Shown here piece after piece: positions 7,977-14,796 of a stretch of 18,010 nt of DNA (within the stretch, counting starts at the first letter, position 1; the number at the start of each line of letters is the position of its first letter). The translations under genes and the position numbers were made by a program. Origin of the DNA: Chrysochromulina tobinii. Lineage: Eukaryota; Haptophyta; Prymnesiales; Chrysochromulinaceae. The stretch lies in contig JWZX01001251.1 in the NCBI GenBank assembly GCA_001275005.1, positions 1 through 18,010 on the forward strand. The letters are read 5' to 3'. The notes beneath the pieces are model-generated. The model had not been told where the DNA came from. It saw only the letters and a program-made list of their open reading frames with translations, and ran no database searches.

Positions 7977-10900
7977 TCACATGAGCCACTGGAGGAACGT
8001 GTTCCTTTTCTCCGGCTCGCCACCCTCGTCGGCCTCGGCGACCTTCTCCACGTTATCATCCTCGAGCCGCTTGAAGATGGCCCTGGGGTCGGTCGAGCAG
8101 TCAAACGCCGTCTTCTTGTGCGCGGCATCCGACTCGAGATTCGAGATCGACATCTTCGCCGACCCCAACGCGCCCATCGGCCCGGTCGTCAGTCCAACCA
8201 GCTGCAGAGCGTCGCCGAGGCACTTGTCGGCCGCCTCCGCGCCAGCCCAGCAGTCCTCGATCTCGATCTTGCCGTCGGCGACGGACGTGGCCAAGACAGC
8301 AAACTCGCTGGGCGCGCGCTGGAGGCTGCAGTCGAATTCGGTGCCAGCCGGAGCAAACCTGTGAAACGCTGAGAACTGCCTGTCAATCTCTTTTCGCGCG
8401 ATCGCCATCATCGCCACCTTGGGATGCTTGACGATGGCATCAAGCTGGGACTTCCACGCGAGCATCTCCTTTGCATTCAGCGCGAGCGTGCACTTGCCTG
8501 GGGGCTTTTCCTTCACGAGCTGCCCTGCCGTATTGGCGTTGACGAATTGCGGGAACATTTTGAGCGTGATCGTGCAGTCCGAAGGGGGGCACACGTCGGC
8601 GGGCACGCCCTTGCAGACGAGGTCGCGGATGCGGACAAAATAGTCGGCAACGTCGTAGTGCAGGCCGGCGTACAGCGAGGGGTCGTCACCGGTGAGACCC
8701 ACAGGCGCCTGCGAGGGAGACTTTGTGCCGTGAACGGTGCCTTGGTTGCTCAGCCCGAGGATCTTCGACGTGAGGACCGGGTTGCTGCTGTTCCTCAAGG
8801 TACCGGTATCCGCATCAAAGATCGATTGAGGAACGGGCTTCCCAATGTTCTCGCACTCGCTGACCTTGCTGGTTGACCACACCCTGCTCGCAGCCGAGAA
8901 GGGCTCTCCGAGGTCGAAGACGCACGGGTGGATGTTGAGAGCCTCCCCAACCTCCGTCGTGCCGCTCCCGTGGTCAGAGACGATCACTAGCACCTGCGCT
9001 CGGCCCGCAGCCCCGGCCGGCGTCGCAGTCGCGACCGGGGCCGGAGCGGTAGCAACGGCCGGGGCCGGCTTCACAACGGGGACCGGCGTGGTGGCCGCGA
9101 TCGGCTCCGACGTTGCGGGCGACGGTGTGCTATCCACGACCGGCTCGAGCGCGGGCTTCGCGGCCGGCGCGGGAGTGGGTTTCGCGGTCGGGGCCGGCGT
9201 GGCTTTCGCGACTGGCTCCGGCTTGACGGCAGCCTGCCCCGCACCGGTCCCCACACCGACTTTGAGCACCCGCTTGACGATGGCGTTCGGGTCGTTTGCG
9301 GTGGGCTTATGGTTGACGTCATTTGCCAGCACCTCGTAGATGGCGGTCGGGTCGGTCGAGCATGCCTGCTCCTCGGTGCCGAAGCCATGGTCGGCGGTTC
9401 CGCTGTTCATCGGCTCAAGGAGGGTGGTCCACGCGGTGGTGGCATTGGGGCCGGCCATCACCCGTGCACCCATGCCGCCCATAGGCTCGATGGTCAGTCC
9501 GACCAACTGCAGAGCGTCGCCGAGGCACTTGTCGGCCGCCTCCGCGCCAGTCCAGCAGTCTTCGATCTCGATCTTGCCGTCCACGTAGAGCTTCGACGCG
9601 GTGGCAAACGTGCTGGGGGGGCGCGGGAGGCTGCAGTCGAACTTGCTGCTAGGCGGGCTGAAGCGCTTGAATGCCGAGAACTGCCTGTCCACCTCGCGCC
9701 GCGCGATCTCCACCATCGCGACCTTCGGGTGCGTTTGCATCGTCTCGAGCGCTTCGTTCCAAGCGGCCATCGCCTTTTCGTTCCGCGCGATCGTGCACGG
9801 CGATTGCACATCATCCTCCATGAGCTTACCGGCCGTGTTGGCGTTCACGTACGCCGGGAACATGTTGAGCGTGATCGTGCACTGCGAGGGGAGGCACACG
9901 TCGGCAGCCACGCCCTTGCAGACGAGATCGCGCACGCGGACGAAGTAGTCGGCGAGGTTGTAGTGCAGCCCGTTATACAGCGGTGACGCGTCACCCGTCA
10001 GAGGAGTAACACGCTGGTCCACGAGGATAGGCTTCGATACACTGGTCCCCATCTTAAGGATCTTCTCCTTGAGCTGCGGGTTGACGTTGCTCTTGAGGGC
10101 GCGAGTGTCCGCGTCGAAGATCCCGATCGGGAATGTGTAGCTATCGCACTCAGCGACCTCGCTCGTCGACCACACGGTATCCGAGAACGCAAACGGCTCT
10201 CCGAGGTCAAAGACGCACGGGTGCTTGGCGAGGGCCTTGCCAAACTCGGTGGTGCCGCTAGCGTGGTCAGAGACGACGACGAGCACCTGCGCACGACCCG
10301 GAAGGCCTCCGGGAATGGCCTTCGCGACCGGCGCCGGCGCCACCTTCGCGCCCGGCTTGGCTTTCACGGTCGGTGCCGCGACGAGCGAAAAGGGAACCTC
10401 AGCGTCGGGAACTTCCTCAGCGTCGGGAACGTCCTCATCCTCGGGAACCTGCTCAGCCTCGGGAACCTCAGCCTCGGCGGGAACAGACTCAGCGGCCGGT
10501 GACGGTGAGGCGACTGCATCGGGTGACGGTGAGGCGACTGCATCGTGTGCCGTCTCGGAAGGCTCAGGGGCCGGTGAGGCGACTGCATCGGGTGCCGCGA
10601 TGAACGTCGCGGGAACCTCATCCTGGGTCGGCTTGATGACGACTGCTTGAGGGCCGTCATCGCTCGGCGGAGCGGCGATCACCCAGACAGGATCATCGGT
10701 CGGCCTCTCTGGCGCAGGCTGCTCGTCGGGATCGGCACCCGGTGCGGTGACCAACTCGGGGTCGTTCGGGTCAATCGGAACCGGCGCGGCGACCGCTGTG
10801 ATGCCACCAGCCAAGGGAGCCGTATCCGGGGCAGGTTGAAGGACTGACTCGGGAGCCTCAGGGGCCGGTGCGGTGACTGCCTTGGGGTCTTCGGGGGTCA

Positions 10901-11696
10901 TTTTGTCCTTTTCAGGATCCTCAGGATCCTCGGGAGCCTCGGGGTCCTTGGGAGCCTCGGGAGCCTCGGGGTCCTTGGGAGCCTCGGGAGCCTCGGGGTC
11001 CTTGGGAGCCTCGGGAGCCTCGGGGTCCTTGGGAGCCTCGGGGTCCTCGGGATCCTCGGGGTCCTTGGGATCCTCGGGGGCCGGTGCTGTAGCGCCTGCT
11101 TCAGGCACGGATGCCTCGGGCGCCGGCACTGCCCCCGCCTCGGGGCACCAGGACCAACTGTAATTCGCCAATCGATGAGGAACGCATGGAGCCGATGCGG
11201 CATCTGCGTCGGGTGCCGCGACGAGCCTCTCGGGAGACTCAGACTTCAATGCATCGGGCGCCGGCGCCGGCTCTGCCCCCGCCGCGGGGCACCAGGACCA
11301 ACTGTAATCCGGCAGTCGATGAGGAACGCACGGGACCGTGGCAGGTGTTGGAGCCTCAGCGGGAGCCTCGGCGGGAGCCTCCGGAGCCGGCGTGGCGGCC
11401 GCCTCGGGAGCCGGCTCCGGAGCAGGCGCGGCGGCCGTCTCGGGAACCTCCGGAGCCGGCGTGGAAACCGTCTCGGGAGCCTCCGATGAACGCTCAGATT
11501 TTTTGTGCAAGTCGAATATGTGGTCGATGGCATGGAAGTCGACATCCGATGCCACGCTGAGCTGTTCGGGAGCCCCATCCTGCGCGGCGGCCACGTGCTT
11601 CGGCACCGGTGGGTCGTGAGGCCGGTGAGCCCAAAGCGCTTGAATCGCCGGCCCCTTCAGCGGGGCCCCGAGGAGAAAGACGGCCAGCGTCAGCAT
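7977..11696 (-). CDS. Tandem sulfotransferase-like protein with Pro/Ala-rich N-terminal region
   Basis: The protein has 1239 residues in one exon. The start ATG (11696) is the only one after an upstream in-frame TGA. Residues ~2-22 are hydrophobic, suggesting a signal peptide or signal anchor for the secretory pathway. Residues ~70-465 are Pro/Ala/Glu-rich, with two copies of a Cys-flanked Trp motif (122-137 and 170-185) and a 9-residue PKDPEAPEA repeat. Two homologous units follow. Unit A starts at residue 467 and unit B at 898; each opens with GRAQVLV(V/I)VSDHxSGTTE and [11 protein letters not shown], the arrangement of the 5'-phosphosulfate loop in PAPS sulfotransferases. Both share [15 protein letters not shown], CTITLxMFP, ARxExDRQFSAFxRF, FDCSLxR and [20 protein letters not shown], plus a distal CSTDPxAI. 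Conserved Cys pairs suggest disulfides in the Golgi or outside the cell. The loop lacks the usual Lys/Arg, so catalysis and substrate are inferred. Divergent from the PDZ gene. Confidence 0.85.
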   Translation of the reverse strand: MLTLAVFLLGAPLKGPAIQALWAHRPHDPPVPKHVAAAQDGAPEQLSVASDVDFHAIDHIFDLHKKSERSSEAPETVSTPAPEVPETAAAPAPEPAPEAAATPAPEAPAEAPAEAPTPATVPCVPHRLPDYSWSWCPAAGAEPAPAPDALKSESPERLVAAPDADAASAPCVPHRLANYSWSWCPEAGAVPAPEASVPEAGATAPAPEDPKDPEDPEDPEAPKDPEAPEAPKDPEAPEAPKDPEAPEAPKDPEAPEDPEDPEKDKMTPEDPKAVTAPAPEAPESVLQPAPDTAPLAGGITAVAAPVPIDPNDPELVTAPGADPDEQPAPERPTDDPVWVIAAPPSDDGPQAVVIKPTQDEVPATFIAAPDAVASPAPEPSETAHDAVASPSPDAVASPSPAAESVPAEAEVPEAEQVPEDEDVPDAEEVPDAEVPFSLVAAPTVKAKPGAKVAPAPVAKAIPGGLPGRAQVLVVVSDHASGTTEFGKALAKHPCVFDLGEPFAFSDTVWSTSEVAECDSYTFPIGIFDADTRALKSNVNPQLKEKILKMGTSVSKPILVDQRVTPLTGDASPLYNGLHYNLADYFVRVRDLVCKGVAADVCLPSQCTITLNMFPAYVNANTAGKLMEDDVQSPCTIARNEKAMAAWNEALETMQTHPKVAMVEIARREVDRQFSAFKRFSPPSSKFDCSLPRPPSTFATASKLYVDGKIEIEDCWTGAEAADKCLGDALQLVGLTIEPMGGMGARVMAGPNATTAWTTLLEPMNSGTADHGFGTEEQACSTDPTAIYEVLANDVNHKPTANDPNAIVKRVLKVGVGTGAGQAAVKPEPVAKATPAPTAKPTPAPAAKPALEPVVDSTPSPATSEPIAATTPVPVVKPAPAVATAPAPVATATPAGAAGRAQVLVIVSDHGSGTTEVGEALNIHPCVFDLGEPFSAASRVWSTSKVSECENIGKPVPQSIFDADTGTLRNSSNPVLTSKILGLSNQGTVHGTKSPSQAPVGLTGDDPSLYAGLHYDVADYFVRIRDLVCKGVPADVCPPSDCTITLKMFPQFVNANTAGQLVKEKPPGKCTLALNAKEMLAWKSQLDAIVKHPKVAMMAIARKEIDRQFSAFHRFAPAGTEFDCSLQRAPSEFAVLATSVADGKIEIEDCWAGAEAADKCLGDALQLVGLTTGPMGALGSAKMSISNLESDAAHKKTAFDCSTDPRAIFKRLEDDNVEKVAEADEGGEPEKRNTFLQWLM
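10941..11060 (-). repeat. 27-bp tandem repeat encoding PKDPEAPEA
   Basis: Three exact 27-bp periods start at 10941, 10968 and 10995; a fourth begins at 11022 and is shortened to 18 bp. They lie inside the Pro-rich region of the tandem sulfotransferase-like protein (residues ~212-251). Near identity at the DNA level indicates recent unequal exchange or slippage. The encoded stretch alternates Pro with acidic and basic residues and is probably an extended, possibly glycosylated stalk. Confidence 0.85.
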
Positions 11697-11942
11697 TCGA
11701 AGGCCCTTTTTAGGAGCAGTCCCGAATCATCCTTTTATGGATCTTTTTTGCCTGCGCTCACATGAAGTCTGCACACACGCACCCCGCCCAAGTCCTCGCG
11801 TGCGTCGCATATGCGGAAAGTTGCGTGCATAATTTTCCTTTTCTTTAGACCTTGACTTGCGTGCGGAATCGGCGGAACGTTTATCGGAACCTGAGGGTGG
11901 ACGGCACCGACGAAGGCCTGGCGCGACATCTGTGCGCAAGCC
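11697..11942. promoter_or_regulatory. Divergent intergenic region, likely two promoters
   Basis: These 246 bp separate the start codons of the minus-strand tandem sulfotransferase-like gene and the plus-strand PDZ gene, so both promoters and 5' untranslated regions must lie here unless unseen 5' exons exist. It contains T-rich runs near 11705 and 11830-11846. No defined transcription-factor site is recognised. Confidence 0.5.
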
Positions 11943-12872
11943 ATGGGTTCCAGCGTGCTGCAAGGCGAGCAGCAAAAGTGGTTCGGCCTCGAGCGCGCCT
12001 TTCGCGAGCAGTGCATGCGCGAAGGCATCCTAAAACCCGAAGACGTCGAGGAGCTCGAGAGAGACGACGATGACAACTGGTTTGCAGGCCAGCGTGCCGT
12101 TGCACTCGAGGTGGCGGACAACTTCAAGCGCACGTTCACGGAACAGAAGCTCGGCCTGCGGCTCAACGTGGGCGAACGGGGTCGCATCATCGTCAAGGGC
12201 TGCATACCTGACTCGCCGGCGGCTTCGCGGCGCATTCCGCCCGGCGTCTTCCTTGACAAAGTCAACGAGGTGTCGACCGAGCACAGGAGCTTGCAAGAAG
12301 TGCAGACGATGATGCAAGAGGCAGCACGGCCCATCCACCTCGAGTTCTCTCAGTCGGCGACCAGTAAGGACTTTGCGGAGCGCTCGCGGCGCGAGGCTTC
12401 CGAACAAGTGTCCAAGGCACGCACCAACAAGGCAGCGGCGGAGAAGGAGGAGGCGGAGCGCAGGGCTGCGGAACTCGCCGCCGCGAACGCCGCGCGTGAG
12501 GCGCTTGAGCAGCTGCCCACGTTCTCGGTCACCTTCGAGGAAAGGATCCTCGGACTCGCGCTGCGCGACGGCGAGGGCGACCACGGCGGCAAGGAACTCG
12601 GGGCCAAGGGTATGTGCTTCGTCAAGAGGGCGCTGCCGCTCTCGCCTGCTTGGCGCGCGGGTATCCCGGAGGGCGTGCGAGTGATCGCCATCAACGGCAA
12701 GTCGGCGCAGCTCCGCAGGTTCAAGGAGGTCAAGAAGCTCATCGAGATCGCGCCGCGCCCCGTCACCGTCGATTTCTCGAACGAGGCGGAACCCACGTGG
12801 CCGCACGCGAGCAGCGCCAAGCGCCCGACGACCATCGGTGGGGTACCCTCGTACGCCTTGAAGCCGGTTTAG
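11943..12872 (+). CDS. Two-PDZ-domain scaffold-like protein
   Basis: The protein has 309 residues in one exon; ATG at 11943, TAG at 12870-12872. After an acidic, helical N-terminal region (residues 1-60) come two PDZ-like modules. Module 1 spans ~62-136: its carboxylate-binding loop appears as LGLRL (70-74), followed by GRIIVKGC, PDSPAA, the PPGVFLDKVNE turn and a helix ending in RPIHLEF. Module 2 spans ~193-277: loop LGLAL (203-207), then GMCFVKRA, SPAWRAGI, PEGVRVIAINGKS and a helix ending in RPVTVDF. Between them, residues ~142-190 form an Ala/Glu/Arg-rich coiled coil. The last ~30 residues are basic and probably disordered. PDZ modules bind the C-terminal tails of partner proteins, so this is probably an intracellular adaptor; the partners are unknown. 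The MGSS start resembles an N-myristoylation site but lacks the small residue preferred at position 6, so I do not call one. Confidence 0.85.
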   Translation: MGSSVLQGEQQKWFGLERAFREQCMREGILKPEDVEELERDDDDNWFAGQRAVALEVADNFKRTFTEQKLGLRLNVGERGRIIVKGCIPDSPAASRRIPPGVFLDKVNEVSTEHRSLQEVQTMMQEAARPIHLEFSQSATSKDFAERSRREASEQVSKARTNKAAAEKEEAERRAAELAAANAAREALEQLPTFSVTFEERILGLALRDGEGDHGGKELGAKGMCFVKRALPLSPAWRAGIPEGVRVIAINGKSAQLRRFKEVKKLIEIAPRPVTVDFSNEAEPTWPHASSAKRPTTIGGVPSYALKPV

Positions 12873-12932
12873 TTTCTGTAGGTTGTATGTGGGCGCATCA
12901 CTGTGATGAGCTGGACGAACTCTGGCACTTAA

Positions 12933-12941
12933 TGTAATAAA
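12933..12941 (+). terminator. Poly(A) signal TGTAATAAA
   Basis: A canonical AATAAA (12936-12941) overlaps a TGTAA (12933-12937), the signal used in green algae, 64 nt past the stop codon of the PDZ gene. Position and sequence both fit 3'-end formation of that gene. Confidence 0.65.
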
Positions 12942-13010
12942 CGCCCCGGCGCGACCGTCATGCTCATGTGGCTCATATCGGCCGACCTCACTCTTGGAAG
13001 TTGGATCCTG

Positions 13011-13049
13011 CACGTCTCCTCGACACGTCTCCTCGACACGTCTCCTCGG
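13011..13049. repeat. Three copies of a 13-bp unit (CACGTCTCCTCGA)
   Basis: Copies lie at 13011-13023, 13024-13036 and 13037-13049; the last differs in its final base. They sit between two convergent genes, 20-58 bp past the stop of the minus-strand sulfotransferase-like gene, so in its 3' untranslated region. Each copy carries the core CACGT. Confidence 0.85.
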
Positions 13050-13068
13050 ATGCCGTGCACGCCGCCGC

Positions 13069-14433
13069 TCAAACAAGCACAGCCGCGCCAACCTCGGGTC
13101 TCTCGCCCTCCCGCCCGCCCGCAACACTCTCGCCGGCCCGATCCGCTCTCGGGCGCGGACGCAGCACGAGAAACACGAGTGCGGCAACGAGCAAGAGAGG
13201 GCCAGCCGAAACATGGGCGTGGGCGCCGACTGACAGACTGTTGTATCCTACGCGGGCGGCTAGCAGCGGCATGGGCGCGGGCGGCAGCGCCGCGGGCGGC
13301 GTGGACATCACAGGCGGAACGAGGAGCCGGAGGCATTCTGGGCATCGCGTGCCGAGTGTCAAGAACCCAGCGTACTCGCTCTCGCTAAAGCCGCTCGGCA
13401 GCACGCGCACGCGTGGGTCGTCGCGCAGCAGCTGGTACACGTGCTCGTTGGACGCGTCGAAGCTCTGCTCGAGCATCATGGCGTCGTCGGGATCGATATC
13501 TTCGGCGAGTGGCGGGTGCGCGAACGAACCGATCCGCGGTCCGGGCTGCGGCTCGACGACCTTGCGCGAATCACAGCCAGATCCCAGGGCGGCGACCGCG
13601 TCCGGCTGCGAAAAGAAGCGCGTCGGCGGCCACGGCACCGCTGACGGCATGCTTCCATTGATGCTCAGCCCTTGGCTCCGCCTCCGGACCATGCAAGTGA
13701 GCTCGAGGCGCGTGGCGAGCTCGTGATGACTGTACAAAGGCAGCGGGATGACGTGAAGTTCGCCGATTGCGCTGACCCATTCATCGAGCATCCAACCGTA
13801 CCGCCCCCACGAGAAGAGCACACCATTAAAGTCGTCGTGCGGCGCACCCGGCTGCTCCCGTGCCTGTCGCGCCACGTCCGCGTCACGACGCACCAGATCG
13901 CGAAAGCTTATGTGCGGGTCCTTTTGTATGTGAGCCAGCGTCGGGCCGATCAGCTGGCTCTGATCCAATCCTTTGCCCACAAAGAGTCGCATGTGGTAGA
14001 GCGTCGACTGCGCCCGCTGAACGGGCTCACATAGGGACACCACGACCGTTGTGCGCGCGAGGCGCTCCGGCCCATAGAGCCGCGCCAGGCGATCGGCCGC
14101 GCCACGTGAGTGCAGGTAGTCGGGAGTGCCGTCGAGCGTATACGCCGCCTTGTCGCAGCTCGGAAAAGACTGGGCGTAATAGTCGAGGCCTTTTGACCAC
14201 CGAGCCTCCACGTCGAAGAAGTGATGCTCCTTAGTGTCACTGAAGCGGTTGTCCTCAAAAGGCACTCCTCGAGAAAAGCCATTTTCAGCGAAAAGGGTGC
14301 GTGCAAGAGACGTGGTCGCACACTTTTGGGCTCCAATTATGAAGAGTGCTGGTAGCCGCCGGCCTTCGTAGCAGAAGAGATCGTTGGCAGGCAGCGGCGT
14401 GGAGCCTACCAAGTGGAATCTGTCGATCGGCAT
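13069..14433 (-). CDS. P-loop sulfotransferase-like protein with C-terminal membrane segment
   Basis: The protein has 454 residues in one exon; the ATG (14433) follows an in-frame TGA by three codons. It has the order of motifs of carbohydrate (heparan/chondroitin-type) sulfotransferases: the 5'-phosphosulfate loop FIIGAQKCATTSL (residues 31-43, Lys 37), KEHHFFD (68-74), LDGTPDYL (100-107), a 3'-phosphate region VVVSLCEPVQRAQSTLYH (130-147, Ser 143), and SWGRYGWMLDEW. Such enzymes move sulfate from PAPS to sugars in the Golgi. Two features are odd. The 3'-phosphate region has Cys at 135 where the family normally has Arg. There is no N-terminal signal anchor; instead residues ~410-424 are strongly hydrophobic and followed by Arg residues, giving a tail-anchored look. 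Either the orientation is atypical or an upstream exon is missed. It converges on the PDZ gene and diverges from the RING gene. Confidence 0.85.
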   Translation of the reverse strand: MPIDRFHLVGSTPLPANDLFCYEGRRLPALFIIGAQKCATTSLARTLFAENGFSRGVPFEDNRFSDTKEHHFFDVEARWSKGLDYYAQSFPSCDKAAYTLDGTPDYLHSRGAADRLARLYGPERLARTTVVVSLCEPVQRAQSTLYHMRLFVGKGLDQSQLIGPTLAHIQKDPHISFRDLVRRDADVARQAREQPGAPHDDFNGVLFSWGRYGWMLDEWVSAIGELHVIPLPLYSHHELATRLELTCMVRRRSQGLSINGSMPSAVPWPPTRFFSQPDAVAALGSGCDSRKVVEPQPGPRIGSFAHPPLAEDIDPDDAMMLEQSFDASNEHVYQLLRDDPRVRVLPSGFSESEYAGFLTLGTRCPECLRLLVPPVMSTPPAALPPAPMPLLAARVGYNSLSVGAHAHVSAGPLLLVAALVFLVLRPRPRADRAGESVAGGREGERPEVGAAVLV

Positions 14434-14590
14434 TTCGTCCGATCACCCCAAATTCACGATGCGTTGATCTTCCGTCGGCAGGCAAGGCAGCAACCCACTC
14501 ATCTCAAATACCACAATACGGTACCACACCATACTCAACAACCAGGGACCCGGAATCCACACGAAACTCAAGACATATAGGAAGGTCGGA

Positions 14591-14639
14591 GGTACCGGTA
14601 GCGTGTCCCGGCTCCCCCCGGTGTCTTTTTACCGGTACC
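14591..14639. repeat. Inverted repeat with 10-bp arms (GGTACCGGTA / TACCGGTACC)
   Basis: The left arm is 14591-14600, the right arm 14630-14639, both exact, with a 29-bp GC-rich spacer. Each arm itself contains the 8-bp palindrome TACCGGTA. The right arm touches the start of the larger foldback at 14639. Confidence 0.85.
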
Positions 14640-14778
14640 AACCCAGAGAGACAGACCAAGTTTCAGAGTGCCACACTGCACGCCACACTGTGACGCACGC
14701 GTGCGTCACAGTGTGGCGGTTTTGCGTCACAGTGTGATGACTCTGACTTGGTCTCTCTCTCTCTGCTGCCCTGGGTTG
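14639..14778. repeat. 140-bp foldback with 38-bp perfect palindrome at its centre
   Basis: The outer ends CAACCCA (14639-14645) and TGGGTTG (14772-14778) are inverted. Inside them, AGAGAGACAGACCAAG at 14645-14660 pairs, with small gaps, with the CTTGGTCTCTCTCTCT run at about 14748-14763, and CAGAGTG with the CACTCTG-like copy near 14738. The core 14681-14718 is a perfect 38-bp palindrome built on CCACACTGTGACGCACG and its complement. The 7-bp CACACTG occurs four times (14672 and 14684 forward; about 14708 and 14729 inverted), so the structure is a cluster of related half-sites. It resembles a MITE-like foldback or a multi-site regulatory element. No target-site duplication is clear. Confidence 0.85.
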
Positions 14779-14796
14779 CTCAGTCAGCTCCCCAGG

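Larger units (their letters stand above)
14434..14796. promoter_or_regulatory. Shared divergent upstream region of sulfotransferase and RING genes
   Basis: These 363 bp lie between two divergent start codons and should contain both promoters. The half near the RING gene is occupied by nested inverted repeats (14591-14639 and 14639-14778). The half near the sulfotransferase gene (14434-14590) shows no recognisable motif apart from one GGTACC. The RING gene start sits only 18 bp past the end of the foldback, so the foldback is probably transcribed as 5' untranslated sequence or forms its core promoter. Confidence 0.5.

Noticed and set aside
8424-9986. Plus-strand open frames (e.g. 8424-8876, 9309-9986) opposite the tandem sulfotransferase-like gene
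   Set aside because: Both arise at equivalent places in the two duplicated units, as expected for antisense shadows of homologous codons.
10941-11060. Regular 27-bp repeats considered as a CRISPR-like array
   Set aside because: They are contiguous, without unique spacers, and in frame inside a protein gene.
11943-11960. N-myristoylation signal at the PDZ protein start (MGSSVL)
   Set aside because: Gly 2 and Ser 3 fit, but Leu at position 6 does not match the small residue usually needed.
12030-13214. 394-codon minus-strand frame across the PDZ gene
   Set aside because: Arg/Leu-rich with no recognisable motif; it overlaps the well-supported PDZ coding frame and its poly(A) signal.
12968-13726. 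252-codon plus-strand frame opposite the sulfotransferase-like gene
   Set aside because: Ser/Arg/Gly-rich shadow of a frame with clear sulfotransferase motifs.
14668-14796. Upstream extension of the RING gene to 14668 or 14737
   Set aside because: 14668 is GTG and 14737 lies inside the foldback repeat with a weaker context than 14797.
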